From: Picosynechococcus sp. PCC 7117 | GTDB lineage: Bacteria; Cyanobacteriota; Cyanobacteriia; Cyanobacteriales; MRBY01 | Reading direction: 5' to 3' | DNA length: 64,000 nt | Assembly: GCF_001693275.1 (NCBI RefSeq) | Contig: NZ_CP016477.1 | Coordinates: forward strand, 1,054,001-1,118,000 | Part shown: positions 9,120-16,294 of the stretch, piece by piece | Numbering within the stretch: position 1 is the first letter of the stretch | How the letters are laid out: every line of letters begins with the position of its first letter | Program-made: the position numbers and the translations under genes | Notes under the pieces: generated by a model | Told to the model about the DNA's origin: nothing | Database searches by the model: none | Seen by the model: the letters and a program-made list of their open reading frames with translations, nothing else

Positions 9120-10565
9120 TCATGAAGAGTTCTGACAGCGATCGCAATGGCCACAGCGGAAGTCTTTGGCCTGGTCATGGAAACCAAAACTGTCGATTAA
9201 AAATTGCCAGCGGCAGGTTTTTTGTCGCCAAAAGGTTTGTAGCTGGCGAACAGCGTGGATTTGTTGCTGTTTCAGAAGCGTGAAGGCTTTCGGATCTAAG
9301 GTTGGCTGACGTTCGTAGGTAAACGGATCCCGCCAGCAGAGTTGCCCGGTGCTGTGTAAAATCCCTAGGCTTAATTCTGCTTGGTGATCGAGTTCTAAAA
9401 TGCTGCCCTGGAGAGGAAGGGTCTGGGCCAATTTTGCGGCGTGGCGGATCTGCTTTTGGAGATTTTGTTGAAAAAAGCGCGTGCGGTTTTTATCCTCCGG
9501 GTTTAAAAGGCCCGTGGGTTCGCTGATCAAACTTAGGGCTGTGCTTTTTTTTCCATCACGACCGGCGCGACCAATTTCCTGGAGATATTCCGCCAGAAGA
9601 CTAGGGGGATGGTAGTGAAGAATCCAGCGCACATCAGCTTTATCAATGCCCATCCCAAAGGCATTAGTACAAACGACAAATTGTAAGCGCCCCGTTTGCC
9701 AATCTTTTTCCTGTTGGCGGCGATCGCCTGGACTAAGACCCGCATGGTAGGCCGCTGTCTGATAATTTTGTTGCCCCAGGGTCATGGCTAGGGTTTCCGC
9801 CTCCCGCCGCGACCGGACGTAAATCAACCCCGACGCCTTGGCATTGGTTTGTAGCAATCGGTGCAACTGGTCTCGTTTGCCCTTGGGACTCCAAACGGTG
9901 CGGCTTGCTAAATGTAAATTCGGGCGATAGGGACTCTCGACAAATTTTTTGGGACTCTTGAGCTGGAGGGTTTGGCTGATACTTTTCTGGGCTTGGGGAT
10001 CAGCGGTGGCCGTAAAGGCGGCGATCGCCATTTTTGTGCCCTTGGGTTTGTGGCGTAGTAAGGCGGGACGCACAGCCCCTAAGCGTCGGTAGGCCGGACG
10101 AAAGGTATCCCCCCACTGCACCAAACAATGGGCTTCATCGAGGATTAAACCATTCACCTTGAGCTGGGGTTGAATCAGTATTTCCCAAACCGGGGGACTT
10201 AAAAGGGTTTCTGGCGATAGATACAGCAAGCGCAACTGGTTTTTGGCTACTGCCTGCAGGGTTTGCCACCGCTCTAATTTTGACAACTGACTGTGGAGGA
10301 GTCGGGCCGGGAGGCGTTTTGCCTGGAGAGTTTGCACCTGATTTTCCATGAGAGCGACCAAGGGAGAAACCACCAGGGTCAGACCCGTTTGTAAAATAGC
10401 TGGCAGTTGAAAACAAATGGATTTACCGCCACCGGTGGGCATGATAATCAAAGCATCCTGTCCGGCGAGTAAACTGCGGATAATCTGATCCTGGGGTGGC
10501 CGAAAGTCATCGTAGCCCCAAATTTGTTGGAAGGTGTGCTGTACCTGCGCCCAAGTCTGTGTCAT
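9120..10565 (-). CDS. recQ: RecQ-type ATP-dependent DNA helicase (short form)
   Basis: The 481-residue superfamily 2 helicase shows Walker A MPTGGGKS (residues 42-49), DEAH box DEAHCLVQWG (143-152), and the RecQ motif VI region with QEIGRAGRDG. The C-terminus carries a four-cysteine zinc site (C-x16-C-x2-C-x2-C) in its last 30 residues. No winged-helix or HRDC domain follows, so this is a short RecQ; the family normally reaches about 600 residues or more. RecQ enzymes unwind DNA 3'-5' in recombination and fork repair. It begins 92 bp from the divergent purU gene. Confidence 0.9.
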   Translation of the reverse strand: MTQTWAQVQHTFQQIWGYDDFRPPQDQIIRSLLAGQDALIIMPTGGGKSICFQLPAILQTGLTLVVSPLVALMENQVQTLQAKRLPARLLHSQLSKLERWQTLQAVAKNQLRLLYLSPETLLSPPVWEILIQPQLKVNGLILDEAHCLVQWGDTFRPAYRRLGAVRPALLRHKPKGTKMAIAAFTATADPQAQKSISQTLQLKSPKKFVESPYRPNLHLASRTVWSPKGKRDQLHRLLQTNAKASGLIYVRSRREAETLAMTLGQQNYQTAAYHAGLSPGDRRQQEKDWQTGRLQFVVCTNAFGMGIDKADVRWILHYHPPSLLAEYLQEIGRAGRDGKKSTALSLISEPTGLLNPEDKNRTRFFQQNLQKQIRHAAKLAQTLPLQGSILELDHQAELSLGILHSTGQLCWRDPFTYERQPTLDPKAFTLLKQQQIHAVRQLQTFWRQKTCRWQFLIDSFGFHDQAKDFRCGHCDRCQNSS

Positions 10566-10657
10566 TTTTTCGTGAGTTTCTTGCTACACCGTTCATTTTC
10601 AAGGCGAAACCCGTACAATAATGGAGTTTTGCGAACCTTTAAGAATCTACAAAAGCA

Positions 10658-11506
10658 ATGCCCACTGCTACTCTGCTAGTGTCCTGTCCGGATCAACAAG
10701 GTCTGGTTGCGAAAATTGCCAACTTTATCTATGCCAATGGCGGCAATATTATCCACGCCGATCAGCATACGGATCTTAGCGTTGGTTTATTTCTGACGCG
10801 CATCGAGTGGGAGCTAGACGGATTCAACCTGCCACGGGAGGTCATTGAACCTGCTTTCGGGGCGATCGCCAAACCGTTGGGGGCAACCTACAGCCTACAT
10901 TTTTCTGACCAGGTTCCCCGGCTGGCCATTTGGGTCACAAAACAGGATCACTGTTTGCTGGATCTGCTCTGGCGACAACAAGCTAAAGAACTCAAGGCAG
11001 AAATTCCCCTCATTATTAGCAATCACCAGGAACTAGAGGCGATCGCCCAACAATTTAAGATTGATTTTCACCATATCCCGATCACCAAAGCCACCAAAGC
11101 AGAACAAGAAGCAAAACAATTGGCCCTGTTGCAGGAATACAACATCGATCTGGTGATCCTCGCCAAATATATGCAGGTGCTTAGTCCAGATTTTCTCGGC
11201 CAGTTTAACCAGGTGATCAATATCCACCATTCCTTTTTACCAGCTTTTGCAGGGGCGAAACCCTACCACCGCGCCTACGACCGAGGCGTAAAAATCATTG
11301 GTGCCACGGCCCACTACGTCACCCAGGATCTCGACGAAGGGCCGATTATCGAACAGGATGTGGTGCGGGTCAGCCACCGGGATGACGTGAAAGATCTAAT
11401 TCGCAAAGGCAAAGATTTAGAACGTATCGTCTTATCCCGCGCCGTCCGCCTCCATCTACAAAATCGCGTTTTAGTTTACGGCAACCGCACCGCCGTCTTC
11501 GCCTAA
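10658..11506 (+). CDS. purU: Formyltetrahydrofolate deformylase
   Basis: The 282-residue protein has an N-terminal ACT domain (residues 1-80, LLVSCPDQQGLVAKI) and a formyl-transferase catalytic domain with the INIHHSFLPAF motif near residue 190 and a late Asp in the GATAHYVTQDLDEGPII block. It hydrolyses 10-formyl-tetrahydrofolate to formate and tetrahydrofolate, balancing one-carbon pools; the ACT domain in relatives senses glycine or methionine. The length equals that of the family. It is convergent with tsaD, the two genes being separated only by a palindromic repeat. Confidence 0.95.
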   Translation: MPTATLLVSCPDQQGLVAKIANFIYANGGNIIHADQHTDLSVGLFLTRIEWELDGFNLPREVIEPAFGAIAKPLGATYSLHFSDQVPRLAIWVTKQDHCLLDLLWRQQAKELKAEIPLIISNHQELEAIAQQFKIDFHHIPITKATKAEQEAKQLALLQEYNIDLVILAKYMQVLSPDFLGQFNQVINIHHSFLPAFAGAKPYHRAYDRGVKIIGATAHYVTQDLDEGPIIEQDVVRVSHRDDVKDLIRKGKDLERIVLSRAVRLHLQNRVLVYGNRTAVFA

Positions 11507-11509
11507 AAT

Positions 11510-11612
11510 CCTCCCTTGAGGGAGGTGGTCGATAGACCGGAGGGTGTATGTCCTTTAAGGGAGATGGTGCAGCTTAAGATTTCCCCTTAAGGGGAACTAG
11601 AGGGGTGTATAG
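11510..11612. repeat. Structured palindromic repeat between convergent purU and tsaD
   Basis: From 11510 to 11540 there are two tandem hairpins: CCTCCCT-TG-AGGGAGG (7 bp) and GGTC-GATA-GACC. A second related unit follows at 11580-11612, with a perfect palindrome TTCCCCTTAAGGGGAA (11581-11596) and the same AGGGGTGTAT flank. The first unit aligns with the repeat at 43685-43730, and the stem bases differ in a paired way. The second unit overlaps the end of tsaD and encodes its last residues. It lies in a convergent gap, where it could end transcription both ways, although there is no T-run. Confidence 0.7.
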
Positions 11613-12641
11613 AGTTTGCACTTGGGTAATCGGCAACCGGGAGGCCACAGGCAAATCTAGCCGGGAGCGATCGCCTTTCTGGAAATGTTCCGCCGCCGCA
11701 CAGGCAATCATCGCCGCATTATCCGTACAGAACTTAAGGGGCGGGAAATAAACCTGAATTCCTGCTGCCGCTGCCGCTGCCGTCAAAATTTCTCGTAAAC
11801 CACTGTTTGCTGCCACACCACCACCGACCACAATGGTTTGCAGTTGGCGATCGCCTGCACACCGTACCGCCCGTTTCGTTAAAGCCTGGGCAACGGTGTA
11901 TTGAAAGCTGGCCGCAATATCTGCTACAGGCACGGCTTTCCCCTGGGTTTCAAATTGCTGCACCAAACGCAGCACCGCCGTTTTTAGACCACTAAAACTG
12001 CAATCGTAGGGATGGTAACCCCCGCCCGGTAAGGAAATTCTTCCCTCTGGCAACTTAAAGGCTTGGGGATCTCCTGCTTTAGCCAGACGATCAATCACTG
12101 GCCCCCCCGGATAACCCACCTTCAGCAACCGTGCCACCTTATCAAAGGCTTCTCCAGCCGCATCATCACGGGTTTCCCCCAACAGTTCATATTCCCCACA
12201 ACCGCGCACCTCAATGAAGCTCGTGTGCCCCCCGGAAACCAAGAGACAGAGAAAAGGCGGCTCTAACTCCGGTTGACTGAGGTAGCTGGCATAAATGTGT
12301 CCCTCTAGGTGATGAACGCCAATAAAAGGCTTGTTATGCACCATCGCTAACGTTTTTCCGGCGGCCGCTCCCACCAACAAAGCCCCCACTAAGCCCGGCG
12401 CACAGGTCGTGGCGATCGCCTCAATTTCAGACCAGTCCAACCCCGACTGCTCAAAGGCCGTGTCAATACAAGCATTGATACTTTCTAAATGGTGCCGCGA
12501 TGCTACCTCTGGCACAACGCCACCAAATTCCCGATGAATGTCGATTTGTGAAGCAACCACATTGCCAAGAACTTTACGATTATTAACAATTGCAACGGCA
12601 GTTTCATCACAACTTGTTTCGATTGCTAAAACAATGCTCAT
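11574..12641 (-). CDS. tsaD: tRNA N6-adenosine threonylcarbamoyltransferase
   Basis: The 355-residue ASKHA-fold protein starts with the typical MSIVLAIETSCDETAVAIV segment and keeps the metal-binding HHLEGHIYA motif near residue 112 and GGGVAANSGLR near 270. TsaD transfers the threonylcarbamoyl group onto A37 of tRNAs reading ANN codons, working with TsaB, TsaC and TsaE, none of which is nearby. The last residues (about TPLVPLKGKS) are encoded within a palindromic repeat, so the C-terminal tail probably came from repeat insertion. A good SD is not obvious, but the start matches the family exactly. Confidence 0.95.
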   Translation of the reverse strand: MSIVLAIETSCDETAVAIVNNRKVLGNVVASQIDIHREFGGVVPEVASRHHLESINACIDTAFEQSGLDWSEIEAIATTCAPGLVGALLVGAAAGKTLAMVHNKPFIGVHHLEGHIYASYLSQPELEPPFLCLLVSGGHTSFIEVRGCGEYELLGETRDDAAGEAFDKVARLLKVGYPGGPVIDRLAKAGDPQAFKLPEGRISLPGGGYHPYDCSFSGLKTAVLRLVQQFETQGKAVPVADIAASFQYTVAQALTKRAVRCAGDRQLQTIVVGGGVAANSGLREILTAAAAAAGIQVYFPPLKFCTDNAAMIACAAAEHFQKGDRSRLDLPVASRLPITQVQTLYTPLVPLKGKS

Positions 12642-12728
12642 ATATCGGTATAACTTAGATTTAAGTTAACAACTTTAACCTTTTTTGCCTTTACTCGATA
12701 CGCTGGTCACAGTAATATTGCTTCCAAA

Positions 12729-12757
12729 GTACAAATGGATTGGCGTATCTTTTGTAC
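12729..12757 (+). promoter_or_regulatory. Inverted repeat upstream of psaF
   Basis: GTACAAA at 12729-12735 and TTTGTAC at 12751-12757 are perfect 7-base inverted arms with a 15-base spacer, 40 bp before the psaF ATG. The position suits an operator or a 5'-UTR hairpin for a light-regulated photosystem gene. I did not find a clear RpaB HLR1 direct repeat here. Function is inference from position. Confidence 0.35.
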
Positions 12758-12796
12758 AAAAAACTTAATTATTTTGTAACAAAAGGAAACAAACTT

Positions 12797-13306
12797 ATGC
12801 AACGTTTCGTAGCTGTTGTTTGCGCCTTTGCTCTCTCTTTAACTTTGTGGCTGGGTTTTGCTTCCCCCGTGAAAGCAGATTCTTTGTCTCACTTAACCCC
12901 CTGTAGTGAGTCCGCCGCTTATAAACAAAGAGCAAAGAACTTCCGCAACACCACCGCAGACCCGAACTCCGGTCAAAACCGTGCCGCTGCTTACTCTGAA
13001 GCCCTCTGTGGCCCCGAAGGTTTGCCCCACCTCATCGTGGACGGCCGTCTTGATCATGCCGGTGAATTTTTAATTCCAAGTATTCTCTTTCTCTACATTG
13101 CTGGTTGGATCGGCTGGGCTGGTCGCGCTTATCTGATCGCAGTCCGTGATGAAAAAGATGCGGCAATGCAAGAAGTCATCATCAATGTCCCCCGGGCATT
13201 TAGTTTGATGTTGGCTGGTTTTGCTTGGCCTTTGGCTGCTCTGAAAGAATTTACTTCCGGTGAGCTAGTCGTGAAGGATGCGGATGTCCCCATCTCTCCT
13301 CGCTAG
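12797..13306 (+). CDS. psaF: Photosystem I subunit III (PsaF)
   Basis: The ATG at 12797 is preceded by AAGGAAAC and starts a 169-residue protein with a classic signal peptide (hydrophobic core residues 5-20, cleavage near VKA-D), so a longer upstream reading is rejected. The mature part has the PsaF features [15 protein letters not shown], a Cys pair, one main membrane span (residues 93-115) and the C-terminal [11 protein letters not shown] segment. PsaF is a lumen-facing subunit of photosystem I on the plastocyanin/cytochrome c6 side, and contacts PsaJ. It is followed after 43 bp by psaJ, the usual cyanobacterial psaFJ operon. Confidence 0.97.
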   Translation: MQRFVAVVCAFALSLTLWLGFASPVKADSLSHLTPCSESAAYKQRAKNFRNTTADPNSGQNRAAAYSEALCGPEGLPHLIVDGRLDHAGEFLIPSILFLYIAGWIGWAGRAYLIAVRDEKDAAMQEVIINVPRAFSLMLAGFAWPLAALKEFTSGELVVKDADVPISPR

Positions 13307-13349
13307 GTTTTCATTTTTAAGTATTTATCATTCTTTTTGGAGTAAATAA

Positions 13350-13463
13350 ATGGATAAGTTCTTATCTTCTGCGCCGGTGTTGTTGACCGCAATGATGGTT
13401 TTTACGGCCGGACTACTAATTGAGTTCAACCGTTTCTTCCCTGATCTTTTATTCCACCCGTAG
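13350..13463 (+). CDS. psaJ: Photosystem I subunit IX (PsaJ)
   Basis: A 37-residue one-helix membrane protein ([19 protein letters not shown] onward, ending [11 protein letters not shown]) is encoded right after psaF, with TTTTTGGAGT as ribosome site. PsaJ stabilises PsaF in photosystem I and helps bind peripheral chlorophyll and carotenoid. Length and the ending [10 protein letters not shown] are typical of PsaJ. The gene is short enough to be missed by length-filtered gene finding. Confidence 0.96.
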   Translation: MDKFLSSAPVLLTAMMVFTAGLLIEFNRFFPDLLFHP

Positions 13464-13515
13464 GTTTAAATAAAACATCACTGGGATTTTGGTTTTAATA
13501 ATCTAATAAAACAAC

Positions 13516-13544
13516 AGCACTGGGAATAGTCTCAGTGCTTTTTT
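13516..13544 (+). terminator. Rho-independent terminator of psaFJ
   Basis: A 7-bp stem (AGCACTG / CAGTGCT) with a 10-base loop is followed by a T-run, 53 bp after the psaJ stop. The remaining 279 bp to plsY (13545-13823) hold no gene or motif that I can recognise. Confidence 0.85.
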
Positions 13545-13823
13545 AATTGGTTCGACTTGATTTTTTTTGACTTTGTAGCGGCAGAAAGGCAATCAAGGAA
13601 ATTGACCCGAATCGAATTAGAAGAAAGCCGTCATTTTGACTCTTTTGTGAAAAGATCATGCCCATAAACAAAGACTACAAAACCTTGAAATCATCAAATA
13701 TTTTGCCTTTTCAATAAAGCGGCACCTTCACAAATTAGACCGGAAAAGTTAATCAAAAATGCAGACAACCCTTTCCCGATCTCCGCAAACAGAGTTTGAT
13801 TTTTTGGGCATTAATTTCAAAAT

Positions 13824-14471
13824 TTAGTTTGTCGCTTTAGCCCCGATTTTAGGTTCGGTACCAGCGATGATTCTTTGGATATTACTGCGATGGCGCACAA
13901 TGACATAAATACCAGCGATCGCCCCAAAGAGGATGTAGGGGAGGGGCTGCTGTAAAACAATCATCAAAAGCATCACGGCGATCGCCCCACTGATCGAACT
14001 CAGGGAAACGATTTGGGTTAAAGTAATTGCCGCTGCAAAGGTAACGATAGTGCCCAGAGCAACCCAAGGAGCCATGATCAAAAGGACACCGATGCTGGTA
14101 GCAACGGATTTGCCGCCGTTAAAGCCGATGAAAATAGATTTGCTGTGGCCCAAGACAGCGGCGATCGCCACGGCCATGGTGAGCCAATATTGGTCATAGT
14201 TGGCAGGAAAGGCAATCCATTCAGGGTGGGTATAAAGCAGCTTGAAAAATAAAATCGCCGCAACGCCCTTGAGCGCATCGAAGAGCAACACCGTGATCCC
14301 CGCTTTTTTACCGAGGGTTCTGAGGACGTTGGTCGCCCCTGTGGAACGGGAACCATAATCGCGGATATCAATTCCCTTGAGCCACTTGCCAGCTAGGTAG
14401 CCCGTGGGAATAGCGCCCAATAAATAGGCCACTCCGATGCAAAAGGGGGCGATCGCCAACGAAAGATTCAT
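13824..14471 (-). CDS. plsY: Glycerol-3-phosphate acyltransferase PlsY
   Basis: This 215-residue integral membrane protein has about five to six hydrophobic helices. The three PlsY motifs are visible: GAIPTGYLAGKW-x-KGIDIRDYGSRSTGATN near residue 19-49, GHSKSIFIGFNGGKSVATSIG near 113-133, and a C-terminal VIVRHRSNIQRII-GTEPKIG block. PlsY uses acyl-phosphate to acylate glycerol-3-phosphate, the first step of phospholipid synthesis, at the cytoplasmic membrane. It is followed upstream on the same strand by the DUF3086 gene, 37 bp away, so the two may be co-transcribed. Confidence 0.95.
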   Translation of the reverse strand: MNLSLAIAPFCIGVAYLLGAIPTGYLAGKWLKGIDIRDYGSRSTGATNVLRTLGKKAGITVLLFDALKGVAAILFFKLLYTHPEWIAFPANYDQYWLTMAVAIAAVLGHSKSIFIGFNGGKSVATSIGVLLIMAPWVALGTIVTFAAAITLTQIVSLSSISGAIAVMLLMIVLQQPLPYILFGAIAGIYVIVRHRSNIQRIIAGTEPKIGAKATN

Positions 14472-14508
14472 AACCCATTACTCCGATGCAGAAAACACGT
14501 GCGAAAAC

Positions 14509-15642
14509 TTAGAAAAAGTAAGAAGAATCGGACTGGGGTTCCGGCGCAAATGCAAGCCACAACGGGTATTGCAGCAACGACAGATTAATATTGTCCTCAG
14601 CCTCATCAATAATGATTAGCGGTAGTCTATCATCTTCTACGAGTCGATCCGCCTTTTGGACGAGGGCATCGGGACTTTCAAATAAAATGACCCCAGAGTT
14701 TGGCCCGAAGTCACTGCGGGAGATGCCTAAACAGTCCTGTAAGCCCCGCCGCCATTCGCCGAGCCGTTCTGGCGTATTTGCCAAAATCAAGGCCCGGAGG
14801 CGATCGCCATAGAGACTGTAGAGCACCGATAAACTGGCCGAAGCCACAAGAATATTTTGCAGACGGCTACCCATACTCCGGATTGCGCCCCGTCCACCTT
14901 GGTCAAAGAACCATTTTTTCACCCGTTCGCTATGGATTGGCTCGAAGGTGCGGCGCAGTTGCCAAGGGGGGCCATAGTAGTCCGGCGACATTCGGTATTG
15001 ATCCAGCATTTCCTGGATTCGACGCGCCTTAGCGGCAAAACTTTGCTCCGAAAACTGGGGCGGGGTTAATTTTTGAGGAGGAGGCTCCGGGGTCGGTACT
15101 GGTGACGGTGCCGCAGACCAATCTTGATCAAAGCTGGGTAAGTCTAACTGCTCGGCGGCGATCGCCAAATCCTGCAAGCTCCCGATGAGATAGTCCTTAA
15201 ACCCTTGCACCCGCACGGCAATTTCTTGGGATGTACCCGCAAAGGTGGTGCGCATTTCCTCACGGATTTTGTCCCGACGTCGCTCCAATTGGGCAACAGA
15301 TTTTTGCAGGCTTGCTTGTCTGTCTTCGAGGGTTTGGAGTCCTGTGGCCATCAACCGTTCTAGTTGAGCTTGGAGATCTCCCGTTTCCGTTTGTAAGAGG
15401 GCCGCTTTTTCTGCCTTAAGTTCGGCAATCTCTGCCAGAAGCGCTGCTTTCTCTGCCTGTAATTTTTCTAAGTCCGTGCTGTCTGTCGTGGTCTCTGGGG
15501 TCTGGTCAGGCGCAGGAGTTGAAGCACTGGCATCAGTCTCGATACCACTCGCTTCAGAGGGCAAATTTAATGGTTCTTTGGGAGTGGGTTGCAGATCTAA
15601 TTTGGGTCGGTCTTGTTGGTCTTGTTGGGGGTCTGAACTCAT
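14509..15642 (-). CDS. DUF3086 family cyanobacterial protein
   Basis: The 377-residue protein has an acidic, Pro/Thr-rich N-terminus (1-55), a long coiled coil with repeated LQAEKAALLAEIAELKAEK units (about 57-135), a Pro-rich linker near 180-200, and a globular C-terminal domain (205-370) that fits the cyanobacterial DUF3086 family. It has no signal peptide. Function is unknown. The gene lies between plsY and a DUF3119 gene, all on the same strand, an arrangement that I recall from other cyanobacteria and that hints at a membrane- or lipid-linked role. Confidence 0.75.
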   Translation of the reverse strand: MSSDPQQDQQDRPKLDLQPTPKEPLNLPSEASGIETDASASTPAPDQTPETTTDSTDLEKLQAEKAALLAEIAELKAEKAALLQTETGDLQAQLERLMATGLQTLEDRQASLQKSVAQLERRRDKIREEMRTTFAGTSQEIAVRVQGFKDYLIGSLQDLAIAAEQLDLPSFDQDWSAAPSPVPTPEPPPQKLTPPQFSEQSFAAKARRIQEMLDQYRMSPDYYGPPWQLRRTFEPIHSERVKKWFFDQGGRGAIRSMGSRLQNILVASASLSVLYSLYGDRLRALILANTPERLGEWRRGLQDCLGISRSDFGPNSGVILFESPDALVQKADRLVEDDRLPLIIIDEAEDNINLSLLQYPLWLAFAPEPQSDSSYFF

Positions 15643-15704
15643 AAAAGTTTGTCCTTAGGGGCAACGGGTGACAACGCAGGGGAAAGCGTCATTAATGAAG
15701 GGTT

Positions 15705-16109
15705 TTAGTCTTGGCGGGGGCAGCGCGCTTCGAGAACCTGCTGGAGGGTGCGGGGGTCAAAAATAATCGGTAAAAAATGAATGCTATTGATTTCTTTAAA
15801 GTAAAACAGGATGGGAACCCTTGTCCAAAAGATGCGCCAATTTTGCCATTCGCGATAGGGGAAACGCCGAATGCGATCACCGCTGCGATAAACATCTAAA
15901 TCCGTGGCGGTGAATTCTAGTCGCAGGGTTACTGCTTGAAAAAGTAAAAATAGACCAAATAACGAGGCGATCGCCCCCACCCAAATTTGCCAGAGGGCTA
16001 GGGGAATCCCGCTAATAATCAGCACCAGGGGAATATTATAGCTAGGCCGTAATTCCACCGTTGGCGGCAGTTGATCGCTGAGCTGAGGGGACGGAGAAGC
16101 AGAAGTCAT
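15705..16109 (-). CDS. DUF3119 family small membrane protein
   Basis: The product has 134 residues, with a Pro-rich N-terminus, two adjacent hydrophobic helices (about residues 27-62) and a soluble beta-rich C-terminus with YREWQNWRIFWTRVPILFYF. This is the layout of the cyanobacterial and chloroplast DUF3119 family and resembles PH-like membrane proteins. Function is unknown. It is 62 bp upstream of the DUF3086 gene and probably in one transcript with it and plsY. Confidence 0.7.
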   Translation of the reverse strand: MTSASPSPQLSDQLPPTVELRPSYNIPLVLIISGIPLALWQIWVGAIASLFGLFLLFQAVTLRLEFTATDLDVYRSGDRIRRFPYREWQNWRIFWTRVPILFYFKEINSIHFLPIIFDPRTLQQVLEARCPRQD

Positions 16110-16294
16110 TGCTTGCTGTGCGGGTTTTAGGGTGAGCAGGGGTGAATTCCAATTTTAACGCCAAGCCTTTCCCCATTAAAGATTTTCTGATTTGAAGCAC
16201 AAAAATAAAGAATTTGACGCGAAACCCAGAAAATTACCGGCCTTTCTGGAAAAAAACTCTTACGATAGGGAGATGCTTTTCTCAGATTCTCCCA

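Noticed and set aside
9071-9187. N-terminal extension of the TrkA-N protein into recQ
   Set aside because: The ATG at 9070 has AAGGAG before it and the Rossmann fold starts right there; the extension overlaps the end of recQ.
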